Positions 27,005-39,889 are shown, counted from the stretch's first letter. The stretch: 64,000 bases of DNA from Paramecium sonneborni (GCA_905182985.1 CAJJDN010000116.1:303439-367438), one strand, 5' to 3'. The notes: generated from the letters alone by a model not told the origin. Program-made: numbers and translations.

Positions 27005-30000
27005 TCATTTGTTTCCTTCATGTATAAAATCATAGCCAAACGATTTGAAGCCTAACTAGAAGCATGATAGATCAAAGAGCTCTATCGATAATTATTTTTA
27101 GATAAGGAATTGATCTTAAATTTGTTAGTCAGATATTTTAATCAACTATTATAAATTTTCTAGAACTTGCTATTTGCCATCAGGTGTGCATTATTATGAT
27201 TCTAAATATTCTATGAAATCATAAATTTATTTACATTTATTTTCATAAAGGATAGAAATTTCAGGACTTAATATTATGGCGTGTTCCAAATTAAAAATTG
27301 CTTCTGAATAATGTCCCAAACAGTGTAAAATAAATGCTATTGAAATAATTATTTGAATACCTCTATTATTAAATAACTATGAGTTTTCAGGTTGGTTTTA
27401 AATAGCAATTTCAATATTTTCAAGTGCTCCTTCTAACTGCCCCATCAAAACTAATGTCAAGCCTGAACTAATATTATATTTTACATTTTTAATGGTAGGC
27501 ATCAGATGATGAAGGATTTATTTAAATAGCATCATCTAAACTCATTAGTGCATCTTCATAATGTTGTGTTGCTTTTAGTATATTTGCTATCAAATTAAAT
27601 AATATTTAACCTTTTAGTATAAAATTTGTTAACTCTTCAGGATTATTTTGAATAGAATTATTGATAAATTTCAAAGCTTCTTAATAATTTTTCGAATTAA
27701 ATAGAATGTGAGCTATTAAATAATGATGATATAATAAGTGCCTTTTATTTGCTATGGTATCCAAATAGTAGGATTTAATTAAATTCCATAATCACAATAC
27801 TTAAGTGCTTCTTAAAACTGTTTCATTAAATTTAAAACACAAGCTAATAAATTTATAAATTTTTTTAACCTTTCATACAATATCCTTCATATCTTTCAGG
27901 ATTTGTGGATATTGCTAAATCACATGTTTCTAAAGCAACTTATAAATGATTTTAAAATATTAGAATATATGCTTTTAAATTAAATTATTACTGAACCTTT
28001 TAAACAAAAAAGCTAATAAAAATTAGGATTTAATTCAATAGCAGTATCCAAATCTCGTAGTGCTTCATTGTAAGAATTCATTAAAAATAGAGTTTAAGCT
28101 TTTATTTTAAATTTATTTTTTACCTCTTTAGTAATATGTTAAAAAATTTCTATGATTATTCTAAATTAAAATATTTAAAAGGTCTAATGCTTCTTAATTA
28201 CGATGCAAAAATTATAAAATAGTGACTAAATTAATATCTTAATTAACCTTTATTTTAAAATAAAAAATTATTTTCAGGATTTAATTATATTGCTATTTCT
28301 ATTTAGTTTAAGGCTTCATTTCCCTCTTGTAGGAATAATAATACAATTCCTGAATAATTTATTATTATTCACCTTTTAATAAAAAGTTAGTATAATTAAA
28401 TGGATTCATTTAAATAGCTTAGTCTAAAATATCAAGTGCTTCTTGATACTTCTTTTATTAAAGTAAAAACATGACTAATTCATTTTTAAAATCTTACCTA
28501 AAAGTTGGAAATTTTCAACACTTTCTGAATTCTATTTAATTTCTTAGCAAGCTCCGTAATAATTGCCCATTTCTCCTAAAATCATTGCTACAAATATGAA
28601 AAATTTTGACCTTTTGTGTTATCTAGTTAATTTATTTATCGATTTATTTTAATGGATTAATTAATACAATCTAAAGCTTCTTCTAAACGATTGATCTTAA
28701 ATAAAATTAAAGCTTTTAAAATACTGAGAAGCAATACCTTTATTACGATAAAGAAAAGCTGATTCTGGATTGATTTGAATAGCTGAATCTATAAATAGTA
28801 AAGCTTCTTTAAAACGATTCAATGCCAGTAAGACATTAGCTAAAAAATAGATTTGAATATAAACCTATATTATTATGAATCATAAAATCTTCTGGATTTT
28901 GTTAAATAGCGATTTTTAGAACATCTAAAGCATCTTAATATCGATTCATCATTATTAGAGAGCAGGCTAATATAGGATTAATCAAATAACCTTTCATTTA
29001 ATAGGCAAGGCTGAATTGAGGATTCATTTAAATTACTTAATCACTCTAATATAGAGATTCTTACAACCTTTACATTTAGAGTAGAATTGTTGCTAATTAA
29101 TTGTAAATTACTTACATTTATTAACAAAATATTCAAATCTTTCAGGGTTAATTTTTATTGCCATATCAATATTTTGTAAGGCTTCTTGTTGGTTACCCAG
29201 AGATAGTAAAGCCATTGCTTTAATAAAATAATAAAATATTTAACCTTTTAAATTATAATAATCTGAAAAATTTGGGTTTAATTGAATAGCAGAATCTATT
29301 GATTTGATGGCTTCTTCAGAAAAGCCTTATTATAATAATAATGTTGCTTAAATTAAATTTATAATTAACCTCTATTCAAATGGTTTATTTGATTATCATC
29401 AAATATCTATAAAGCAGTATTAAAATTATCTAAAGCTTCTTAGAATTTACTCATTTTCATTAAAGCCAGTCCTGATTAAATATAAATTCAACCTTTTAAG
29501 TTATATGCATCATTGAGATTAGATTTAAGGTATCTCCTTGCTAGATCCATAATTTACTGAGAGCATTCAAAATGATTGTGCGAATGTAAAGTTTAACCTA
29601 ATAAATTAAATTAAATTTTGCTTTATTTTTCTAATTCTTCATATTCCTAATAAGCAGTCTTGATTTATGAATCAAAACATTCTAAAGCTTCCTGCAACCG
29701 ATCACATAACAATAACGATTAACCTAAAAAATTATTTATATTTTTCACCTTTAACTTTATAACTCATAGAACATCTATTGTTTTTTTAAATAGAAATATC
29801 GCAGAATTTAATTGCATCTTCAAATTTAGAATCCATAAGTAACATAAGAGCTNTAAAATCATTGCTACAAATATGAAAAATTTTGACCTTTTGTGTTATC
29901 TAGTTAATTTATTTATCGATTTATTTTAATGGATTAATTAATACAATCTAAAGCTTCTTCTAAACGATTGATCTTAAATAAAATTAAAGCTTTTAAAATA

Positions 30001-31832
30001 CTGAGAAGCAATACCTTTATTACGATAAAGAAAAGCTGATTCTGGATTGATTTGAATAGCTGAATCTATAAATAGTAAAGCTTCTTTAAAACGATTCAAT
30101 GCCAGTAAGACATTAGCTAAAAAATAGATTTGAATATAAACCTATATTATTATGAATCATAAAATCTTCTGGATTTTGTTAAATAGCGATTTTTAGAACA
30201 TCTAAAGCATCTTAATATCGATTCATCATTATTAGAGAGCAGGCTAATATAGGATTAATCAAATAACCTTTCATTTAATAGGCAAGGCTGAATTGAGGAT
30301 TCATTTAAATTACTTAATCACTCTAATATAGAGATTCTTACAACCTTTACATTTAGAGTAGAATTGTTGCTAATTAATTGTAAATTACTTACATTTATTA
30401 ACAAAATATTCAAATCTTTCAGGGTTAATTTTTATTGCCATATCAATATTTTGTAAGGCTTCTTGTTGGTTACCCAGAGATAGTAAAGCCATTGCTTTAA
30501 TAAAATAATAAAATATTTAACCTTTTAAATTATAATAATCTGAAAAATTTGGGTTTAATTGAATAGCAGAATCTATTGATTTGATGGCTTCTTCAGAAAA
30601 GCCTTATTATAATAATAATGTTGCTTAAATTAAATTTATAATTAACCTCTATTCAAATGGTTTATTTGATTATCATCAAATATCTATAAAGCAGTATTAA
30701 AATTATCTAAAGCTTCTTAGAATTTACTCATTTTCATTAAAGCCAGTCCTGATTAAATATAAATTCAACCTTTTAAGTTATATGCATCATTGAGATTAGA
30801 TTTAAGGTATCTCCTTGCTAGATCCATAATTTACTGAGAGCATTCAAAATGATTGTGCGAATGTAAAGTTTAACCTAATAAATTAAATTAAATTTTGCTT
30901 TATTTTTCTAATTCTTCATATTCCTAATAAGCAGTCTTGATTTATGAATCAAAACATTCTAAAGCTTCCTGCAACCGATCACATAACAATAACGATTAAC
31001 CTAAAAAATTATTTATATTTTTCACCTTTAACTTTATAACTCATAGAACATCTATTGTTTTTTTAAATAGAAATATCGCAGAATTTAATTGCATCTTCAA
31101 ATTTAGAATCCATAAGTAACATAAGAGCTATTAAAAAGATGAAAAAAATTCAACCTTTATTGGCATAATATCTTGATTCATCAGGTTTAAGACTAATAGC
31201 AATATCAATCTGTTTGAGAGCTGCTTCGAAATCATGCATCTCTTATAAAGCAAGACCTAATTGTAAATTTATTACTAACCCTTTATTTGATAAAAATAAG
31301 AATTATTAGGATCAATTTTAATTGCTTCTTCAAATTACTCAATAGCTTCTCTTTATCTTGACATATTTTATAGTTCAATTCCTATATATGAATATAAGTG
31401 TAACCTTTATAAAAATGATCATATCCTGGCCTCTTATCAATTTATTTACATAATTCAACATCAATGATCTAACTTTTTACAATAGCCATATCAAAACCTT
31501 AAAGTCTATTGAAGATGAAATCAAATTATTACAATTACAGTTTTGGAGTGGATGATAAAAATGTTTTATCATTACTGGTCGAACCACAAGATTTTAAGTT
31601 TAGATTTGCCTTTCTAATTATTCCTAAGTCATAACCTTAAAATATATTATAATTTTTGCCTTTCTGAACTTTTTAGTCTTTAAAAGACTGTTTATTTGTT
31701 TCAAAAATTATACTAGCGTATTTCTATTTTTTTTATTTAGAAGAATTAATTTATTATTTTAACTCTTTAAACTTTTCTGAATCATTTTAATTCTTTTTTT
31801 TTCTTTTGTATTAATCCAAAAAACTTATCCAT
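27005..31832 (-). CDS. Large TPR-repeat protein (model disturbed by a duplication)
   Basis: Tandem tetratricopeptide repeats, a scaffold for protein-protein binding, run from near the start to close to the stop, e.g. LGNQQEALQNIDMAIKINPE, REAIEQFEEAIKIDPNNSY, QLEGALENIEIAIQNQPEN. Most repeats carry one tiny intron at the same place, just after a Lys codon plus one base (AAA G|intron|CN), phase 1. Many of these introns begin GTT rather than GTA and some end AAG. The start near 31830 reads MDK then a poly-A run; either a 22-nt intron or one extra A is needed to enter the next frame. The protein ends SFGYDFIHEGNK then TGA at 27005-27007. The 1276-bp repeat at 28577-31129 (see repeat entries) inflates the model, so the exact length is not given. 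Partner proteins are unknown. Confidence 0.8.
28577..29852. repeat. 1276-bp exact direct repeat, left copy
   Basis: Matches 29854-31129 base for base as far as I can read, at an offset of 1277. It starts TAAAATCATTGCTAC and ends CATAAGAGCT, right at the single N at 29853. It lies inside the TPR gene. Confidence 0.95.
29853..29853. other. Single-N join
   Basis: One N exactly between two identical 1276-bp blocks. This is the signature of two overlapping contigs joined end to end without merging. Confidence 0.95.
29854..31129. repeat. 1276-bp exact direct repeat, right copy
   Basis: Second copy of the block at 28577-29852. Unique sequence resumes at 31130. One copy is probably artificial. Confidence 0.95.
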
Positions 31833-32107
31833 TTTTATTCAAAACAATATTTTTACATTATCAAAGATTCAATCAAGGAACAATATTATCTATAATTCTC
31901 AATCGTTTTTAAACACCTTTAGAATATCTAATTTCTTCCATATTTAAGCTTTTATTATTTCATATTTGATGGGTTATCACAAATAAATTTATATATATTT
32001 AATAATATTAATTGAAGTAACTGCTTCATTTTAAATAATAATACTTCAAGATTTTTCCTTGTCAGATTGTAAAATCTCAAAAAATAATTCTTTTGTGTTG
32101 TACATGC
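31833..32107. other. Spacer upstream of the TPR gene
   Basis: AT-rich spacer between the TPR start and the transposase remnant. It should contain the TPR gene promoter; no motif is recognisable. Confidence 0.4.
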
Positions 32108-32580
32108 TCCTTAATGAATTAGTAGAAATTTATTTAATCAATATTTTGATTTTTTGCTTCAATAAGTAAATTATTGATTTGTTGAATGTTATTTTCTTTA
32201 ATAACTCTTATTAATTCAATATACTCAAGTAGCCTTCAATTGTGTAATCTTTATCGTCCTTCCATGAATAAAGTTTCTGCAGGAATTGTAGCACTAAGTA
32301 AGCAAACTATAGGTTTTTACGGTTTAAAGGTACATTTATTAGTTAATCCAGGAGGCTGTATAATCAAAGCAACGTTTAGCTCATATAATAAAGATGATGG
32401 AGGGAAATTAAAGCTTATGATTAAGGGTTTATTTTGTAAAGTTTTCGCCGATAGAGACTAAATTTCTCAAGAGTTGTTTAGAGAACTTTTGGAACACAGC
32501 ATCTTTATGGTTATAGTCCATATGGTTTCTGCTCTCATCAGTTATCAACTGTCAGACAATAAACACTTTAATACTTTCTG
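32108..32580 (+). mobile_element. IS982-family transposase remnant (bacterial IS)
   Basis: The frame from 32186 reads as the central and C-terminal part of an IS982-type DDE transposase: LINSIYSSSLQLCN (matching the family's IDST...VCH block), MNKVSAGIVALSKQTIGFYG (HKVF...RGKTS.GWFYG), LKVHLLVNPGGCIIKATFS (FKLHLV.N..GE), KLMIKGLFCKVFADRD (the L.GLFGKLFGDKG block with the second catalytic Asp), QISQELFRELLE, then directly MVIVHMVSALISYQLSDNK, which matches the extreme C-terminus. It looks internally deleted, removing the third catalytic acidic residue; the first Asp reads Asn, and the usual GY reads D-TAA. Eroded N-terminal text (SLNELVEIYLI) starts near 32108. The segment is visibly less AT-rich than its neighbours. 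No terminal inverted repeats or target duplication could be assigned. Inactive. Confidence 0.65.
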
Positions 32581-32799
32581 CCCGAGTTCTATATTCTGTT
32601 CAAAACCTCGTCATATATTATTAGATAATATTGTTATCATATTATATAATACTCCTTTCTTAATTGTTCCTATGAACCCTCCTCTTCTGTATATTTTGCA
32701 AAAACTATCAACATTTCCGATTTGCAATTCTCTAATATATCAATATATATATGTTCTATGATTTACACATCGTTCATGGAACCAATTGTGATTTCTGTA
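32581..32799. other. Compositionally unusual stretch after the IS remnant
   Basis: Still less AT-rich than the surroundings and open on the plus strand to 32761, but the translation no longer follows the transposase. It may be scrambled element sequence or part of the adjoining pseudogene. Confidence 0.35.
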
Positions 32800-34060
32800 A
32801 AAAATTAAGTATTTAATTTGGATTAATGATCAATTTTTTTACCTTGATAGTTGATTTAGGATAGAGGCCCAATCAGCAATCGGGTTGACTAATAACCATA
32901 ATTTTAAACTGATATCTTTTATATTGTGTTCCATCTTTTATTATTATGTTATGAGATTATTATTAATAAATTATCATATCAACATGATTTCAATTAATTT
33001 TATGAAATGTTCAATGATAAACATTTAACCATAACTTGTATGATCTGATAATGTCTAATTGCATTTCCATAATTAATTCTCTTGAACCCTAAACTTAAAG
33101 TTTTATCATATCTACCAGATATGATACAATCTTTTTATTTGTTCATTATTACACAATAAATATAACTAGTATGACCTTCTAATTAATGATAACTCTACCA
33201 TTATTTCTAATTATCCAGATTATTATTTACTTATCATAACTAGCAGATAAAAAGAAGAAGACTTTTAAGTGAAATATAAACAATATATAATATATGAATG
33301 CTCTTTAAGTAATTACATTTCTTTTATCCTTAATTTAAGAGACTAATTCATAACTAAAGGGCTTGAAAATTGAGGGTAAAATGACTTTAAGATTGAACCT
33401 CAATCTTATTTTTATTAAGGTTATCATTTGGAGTGGATGTAATTATTAATGAAAAAGTAGAGTTTATTAAATTTTAGAGTTGCTGCATTTAAGAAGTAAT
33501 GATTGAATCAATAAGTTAATCTTTGGATTAATTCTTATTCTATTATGTGATTAACTTGAGCTAATCTATTTTATGAACTGAGAAGATCTAAAATATTAAT
33601 TCGATCTTTTTTATCTATTTATTGCCGTATTTTTAAAAGTAGTTTATGATGATATTCTAGATCATTATAATTTAATGATGATTTAGTTTAAATGGATACT
33701 ATTAAGTATTCAAATTATTTGAAAATAACTTCTGTGGACTATTTCAGTTAAATTATTACTTATGCTTGTTGACTTGAATATATTATTTTAATAAATATTT
33801 ATGAGTTTCAATGCCCAATCAGAATGCTTCAACCACATTTATTGCAATTATTCTAAATTAGTATATATATAATATATTCAGAAACACATTCAAGACAAGC
33901 TAATGTTTGTTATTATGATAAATCAACATATAAATTGATTATTGAATTTATTGCATATCCAATCTGCTTTCATCTCTGTATATTAATCTATAAAAGATTG
34001 AATATTCAATAATTAATTAAAGGTCTCCCTCTATTCATTTATATTTATACTTTATACTAA
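32800..34060 (-). pseudogene. B-box/WD40 protein pseudogene
   Basis: On the minus strand, WD40 text such as FFLSASYDKQIIIW, EGHTSYIYCVIMN and KDCIISGRYDKTLSL appears at about 33040-33270, then continues only by changing frame (LSDHTSY, then LSLNIS). Upstream, near 33560-33640, is coiled-coil text NILDLLSSQNRLAQVNHIIE, and near 33850-33950 a zinc-finger-like ACLECV with further Cys pairs, giving the B-box, coiled-coil, WD40 order of a ciliate family. Several frameshifts and TGA codons are not fixed by introns. A related copy is at 57290-59200 and an intact WD40 gene at 34480-35514. Confidence 0.6.
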
Positions 34061-34479
34061 TTTTTTACATTTTTGTATTAGTTAATTATTCAATAGATTA
34101 CCTATTTAATTTTAAAGTTATTATTATAATTACTTATAATTATTGATTTCCTATAAAATTTAACTCCTATCCATATTGATATTCTCTATTAAATCTAAAG
34201 AAATATCAGTTTGTCAATTTTCTGAATAAATTCAAAATAAAACCAAAATCATTACGGATTATTAAAGTAAAAATAATAATCTATTTTAAATAACCTCTTA
34301 TAAATTTAGAACATTAGATTTTAAATATTTATTAATTTTTAATTTAGTTTCAAATATATTTCATTTTTTATAGAAATATTCATAAGTTATAATATTGATA
34401 ATAACAGTTTTAATATAATTATTAAATTAGATTCATTTAATAATAAATAGTATTCTTTCTTTTATTATTAAATATTGAA
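34061..34479. other. Intergenic, very AT-rich
   Basis: Spacer between the WD40 pseudogene and the WD40 gene, made mostly of A and T. Nothing recognised. Confidence 0.45.
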
Positions 34480-35514
34480 TCAATTAATTTACTCACTATT
34501 TACTTTATACTTTCTTATTTCTAATTTTTCTAATTTCTTATCCCATGTAATTAAATATTCACCATCTTCACTCAATTATCCATATTATTCTTAATTATCA
34601 AATGTTATAGATTATAACAATACTAGTTCATTACTTATAGGATTAAACCTAATAAAATTAAGATTTTAACTATTTTTGCAGGCAAAGAAATCTTTTGATC
34701 TTATTAATTAAGGCTAAAAAAATATATTACAGTTCTAGCTAATACATTAAACAGGTAATTATTATGTAATTAAATATTATTAATCTTAATTTAACTTGAA
34801 TAATTAAAGAACCTTACCACAATATGTTTAAAATATGAAATCTTAATCATTTATGAATAGGATTCTATAACCAAAATTAGATACTTTAATCTTTTATTTT
34901 AAAATTAATTAATAATTTTCCTTATATTTTACTATATCCATAATTAATATAGTATCATCATATCCACCTGATATTGCTTTATTTTATTTTTAATTAATAT
35001 CTAAAGCATAGACATCATTTGTATGATCTTTAATTGTTTATTAGCAAGACCATTAACAACTAAGTTTTTATTATTAGAAACAACTCCATAATTTAATTGT
35101 TTAATCTACACTGGCTGATAAAAACATATTTTGATCTTAACCTATAATTAAACAACTAATTCCTCTAGTATGTGAATTCAATTTCTAAATGTATTTTTGA
35201 TTTCTTAATAATATTATTGATCTAATTATTATAATACTATCACATGATCCTGATATAAATTAAAAACATTTATTATTATTAAAAAATTTCAGAATTGTAA
35301 TTGTATATTGACTATTTAGTAGTATTTAGATGAATCTTAATAATCCATTATTTAATTAATAAATTTTAACATTTTTATCACAAGCAACTAAAATTAATTA
35401 CTTATTTTCATTTATAGCAATAGTATTGCACCATTCTTTTTGATCGATTGAAAATTATGGTTGTAATTCATAATAAAATTCTGGCTATTTTATTTGGTTT
35501 TATTATACTTCCAT
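34480..35514 (-). CDS. WD40-repeat protein
   Basis: Single-exon ORF of 344 aa from ATG (35512-35514) to TGA (34480-34482), TAA/TAG as Gln. WD40 units are visible: NKQLILVACDKNVKIYQLNN, FISGSCDSIIIIR, HTRGISCLIIGQDQNMFLSA followed by SVDQTIKLW, and HTNDVYALDINQ with AISGGYDDTILIMD, then degenerate blades to EDGEYLITWDKKLEKLEIRK. That is about five to six blades, so it is either a complete small propeller or a member lacking the B-box and coiled-coil N-terminus of its pseudogene relatives. Sequence upstream of the start does not look coding. WD40 propellers act as binding platforms; the partner is unknown. Same strand and family as the pseudogenes at 32800 and 57290. Confidence 0.8.
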
Positions 35515-37049
35515 TATTATATATTTAATATATAAATATACTATCATAAATAAATCAATATTGAAAAATAAAAAGAGTATGAATGAAATTTGAGACTAAA
35601 GTTTATTGGTTATATTTATTTAGTTTTAATGAAATTAAATAGAAAATAATATCTTCAGATATTTAATTAAGTAAAATTAACGAGAAAGCAATAAACATTC
35701 AATAATTTAACTGATCAAATGATATAAATAATGATATTAAAATTTTTGTACGATTAATTCTTTTTGAAAAAGAGAAGATTGTAGCTCAACAACTAATTAT
35801 AAAAACTATTAGAAATATTTTAATAATCTCTATAAAATAGTAATATATTATTATTATGGGTTTCTATCTCGAATATTATACTGCTGTGCTTTCAGCAAAA
35901 GATTTTTTGATATTCATAAATAATTTTAGGGATTTGCAGCTACATTAAAAATACTTTATTGATAAATTGATATTAATAAAGATTTTGATTTAATTGGGTT
36001 AATATTTTGAGCATAAATAATCTAAAATATATTTATTTTTAAGTCAATATAGGATTACAAAAAACATATTAAGTATTTAAAATACTTAATTCAAATAATT
36101 GTTAACCAATAAATTAATGCAATTCAATGTAATGTGTTTTTCATTTTGAATTAAAATATAATACTTCTTATTTTGTTTAAGTTTATAATAATTTTCGATA
36201 AATAAATTAATTAAATAAATAATTATTTTAATATTTAACAAATTCTATATTTATCAGAATTTATCTTAGATATTTGTAAAATAAAAGAGACAATTTCTTA
36301 GCCTTTATCATAATAAAAGGATAACTTTAAAAACATTAATAAATAATATTATTATTATAATGTAATAAATTTTATATCCTTACTTAGCAGTAGGACAATT
36401 TCAGAAATTGAATATTTTAGGGATATTTAATTATATGAATAACTGATAATGTACATTAATATATTTTAGATTCTTAATTATCATATTATTAATCTAATTC
36501 ACAAATTTCATAACTAATTAGGTTACCATCTCCACAAATTGGTTAACATTAATTATTAATCTATTAAAAACAATGTTAAAATTGATATTAACAATCTTGA
36601 TTACATTGAGATGTTTTTTAACTCCTGTAAATAAAGAGGATATTTTAAGTTTTAAGTGAATATTGTTGCTAAAGTAAAAATCAAAGCGGAAATTTAGAGC
36701 AATTAAGATTTTTTTTTAATTGAGGGATGATCAATCTGGTTGACTTCAAATATTCGCGATGCTGATAAATTACAAATCTAAATAACTATTTTATATTGAA
36801 GAACTTAAGAGTATTCATTTAGAATCAATAAAAACTTAACGCTATTATCAAATCTAGCTAAAATCTTAATAAAGTATTAATCATTTATTTATACTATTTT
36901 TTATTGTAAATTCAATAAAATAAGTTAATGTATATAAATACAAATTTTTTTAACAATTTTTCAGAATATATAAAATTTATTAAGAGAAAAATTTATTGGA
37001 ATAAGAAGAGATGTTTAATTGATATTCCCTGAAAGGTTTATAATTATTT
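35515..37049. other. Long AT-rich region without recognised genes
   Basis: About 1.5 kb dominated by A and T. No frame on either strand reads like a protein family. The minus-strand part next to 35514 should hold the WD40 promoter. Confidence 0.45.
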
Positions 37050-38860
37050 TGTAAGTTATGAAACACAAGAGAAGGAAATACTTAATACGATTACAAGCGA
37101 GGATGCAAGATTTATCATTTAAGATTATTCAATGTCTTTAAATAATAAATAAACTGATGATCAACTCAGGGATTATAAATAGAAGAATTAAACCATGCAT
37201 AAAAATTTCGTTCCAACATATTTATGGTATTTGGAATGATTAATTATATAGATTAAAAATAAAAGAAGTTAATTTAATTAATTAAAAAACTTCGTACCTC
37301 AAATTCAAATTAAGAATGCATTTCTTAAAGTAGTCTAGTTATCTCTTAAAAAATAGGACGAGAATCTATAATAAATTTAAGAATAAACAGAGGGTGAGAT
37401 TGTAATTGATGGTTGTTTAATGTAATGAAGAGAAGGAAGAGAAAAAAAGATAATTATAAATATAATACATGAGATTAAATATTTTTAAAAGATGATGTTA
37501 ATTTAGAATTTGAATATATAAATCAATAGTTTGAAATTAGATAAAATTATTAGTTATATTAACCATAAAATCAGGTAATTCTATGAATTTTAGATCTAGA
37601 AATAAAGTAAGAATAGAAAAGGAAATTTAAGTATAGATTCATTATATTATCACAGAAGATATTATGAAATTGATAAAAAGAAGAACATAATCTGTTGGAT
37701 TATAAAATTAATTATAATCTAAAGCAGTAAATTTCTAGCCATTTTACTTTCAATTATCGTAGAATAGATAAATAATTTACTATTATTTTTTATTATTCAA
37801 TTAATAAATCTATCTTTATTCATTAAAGAACTATAATATAAAACTTGATTTTTAAAACCTAAAGCATCTGGATAAAGAGTAATAAATCCAAAAGAACAAA
37901 TATACATTTATTAAATTTTAATTCTTTAGATATTTAACTTGAAGAATAACCACCATTTTCCTCCTAATTATTATCTTGTATTATGATATCTACAAAATTA
38001 GATGACTTTAATAATATATTAATGAATATTGGTTAATATATGTTAAATAATCCATTAGAAGAAAAAAAGATTGATCATTAATTTAATACTACAATTGCTT
38101 ATCATTAATTCATTAAATATTTTAAGAATTTGATTAATTCAAAATTGGTTACGGTTATAATAATATAAATGAATTGTTTATCAATTTACTATTACGGTCA
38201 AAATAGATAATTTAAAATTCTTTGGGATAACTACAACCATTTAATCTATTCTGCGTTAGAGAAATTTAAAAACGGCTTTTCTCTTCTCCTTTAAACTGTT
38301 TAGTATTTTAATACAATTATATTCCTTACTCTAATTCTGATGTATTAGAATACGTTTAAATATTTAAAATACGAGAACGTATAATCTCAATAAAATAGAA
38401 TGGAGGATTAAATTAAGTAATTCAAATATTTTATATAAATAACTTGTTATTTGTAATAATCTTTGAGTATTCAAAGAAAGACTAATTTTGACTTTCTACA
38501 GCAACCTATTGATTTTGATTCAGATAAAAATTTAAACAAACTGAATAAAACTGATGGATGTAGAATCAATAAAAATTTTTTAGGATTGAGACCAATATCA
38601 GAATATAGCATATGAAAATCGATGAGTATTACAGTAATTAATACTTAGAATTAAAGTTTTTTATTATAGATATTAATTAAAATTAAAGATATGAAATGCA
38701 AATAACAATGATCTACAATAATTTTAGATTAGATTATTAAAAACCTTCAGTAGCTTAATAATCTCAAGATTAAAATTGTATTAAAAATCTATTCTCAATT
38801 AAAAACATAAGCTAAAGTTTTAGAATTTTCAATTCTTTAGAAGAAAAAATGTAATAAAAT
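37050..38860 (+). CDS. Hypothetical gene, multi-exon or decaying
   Basis: The core is an uninterrupted frame of 313 codons from 37675 to the TGA at 38613-38615, far longer than chance allows. It includes LEEQPPFSSQLLS, STKLDDFNNILMNIGQYMLN, QFNTTIAYHQFIKYFKNLIN and the segment ending LGLRPISEYSI. Coding-like text in other frames flanks it: YETQEKEILNTITSEDARF and KNFVPTYLWYLE near 37056-37230, and YLELKFFIIDIN with FNSLEEKMQQN near 38640-38850. I could not settle the introns (a 25-nt candidate lies just before the core), so the outer ends are estimates. Hydrophobic stretches occur but no family motif is recognised. It may be one multi-exon gene or a gene losing its frame. Confidence 0.45.
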
Positions 38861-39889
38861 TGAAAGGCTAAAAAATATTTCATAAATTATCAATAGTTTT
38901 TATGACTCAGAAAAGCTATTGAATATAGGTCTTGATATTGGATTTCATTTTGTCCTTTTTCCTGAATTTATGATAAATCTTTAAATAATTTATAAACAAG
39001 TAATGATAATTGATTAATCTCTCCCTTAAATCTGGTGTTATGATTGTTTTTGAACACTTCACAAATGGAATCAACTGATACAATTGTAATTCTCACCAAG
39101 AAATAGTACAATAATATAATTTAATTCTAATATAAATTTACAGCTAAACAAATTCATAACTTCATGTTGTTGTGGTATGCTGTCTTTTTTATGGATATTT
39201 AATAATTAAAAATATTGCTTTAATATATAATTATCATAAAATAGCATTATCATTTATTCTGCGAATTTGAATCAAACAATCATTTAAAAAGAGTTATTCA
39301 AAATAAGCTCATCTGTATCATGTTAAATAAAAACAAATTATTTTAAAATGTCTATCTAATTTCTTAAGAAATATTAATTACCTTTATATTTATAGTTTGA
39401 ACACTTTGTAAAACTAGAAAGTATAATTAATTTAAACTAAATGCTATGCAGTCTCATAAATAGAAGGATAGTTAATAGAAAATTGGAAATATCAATAGTT
39501 AGATTCATTAAATTTATTTCTAATACTTATTAGAATATCCTTACAACATTTACAGATTAAATAATTATTATGTGCTTAAGTATTAATTAAATTCTTATTG
39601 AAAATATATATTAAAATTATTACCACATATAAATTTTATTTTAGGTCCTCTTCTCCTTTATAATCGAATTTTTAGTTTTCATAGAAGCGTAGGTTAGATA
39701 TGTAAGAAAGGCAGATCAGGAAAGAAACTGAAGCTGAAACATCTGGACACGAGTAGATAGGAAGGTTGAGATTATTTTCAATATTTTCACCAACTGCCAA
39801 AATAAATATTAAAATAGGGGATCCTAGATTATTGTTGATTCTAATCTTAAATTCAAATTATATTCATATTAAAATATATTAGTTTAATA
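38861..39889. other. Intergenic or eroded sequence
   Basis: Frequent TGA in all plus frames and no recognisable family. A slightly less AT-rich patch at 39640-39800 lies just before the next gene. Confidence 0.4.

Noticed and set aside
28577..31129. Genuine recent tandem duplication of TPR exons
   Set aside because: The N lies exactly at the junction and the copies appear identical, which fits an assembly join much better.
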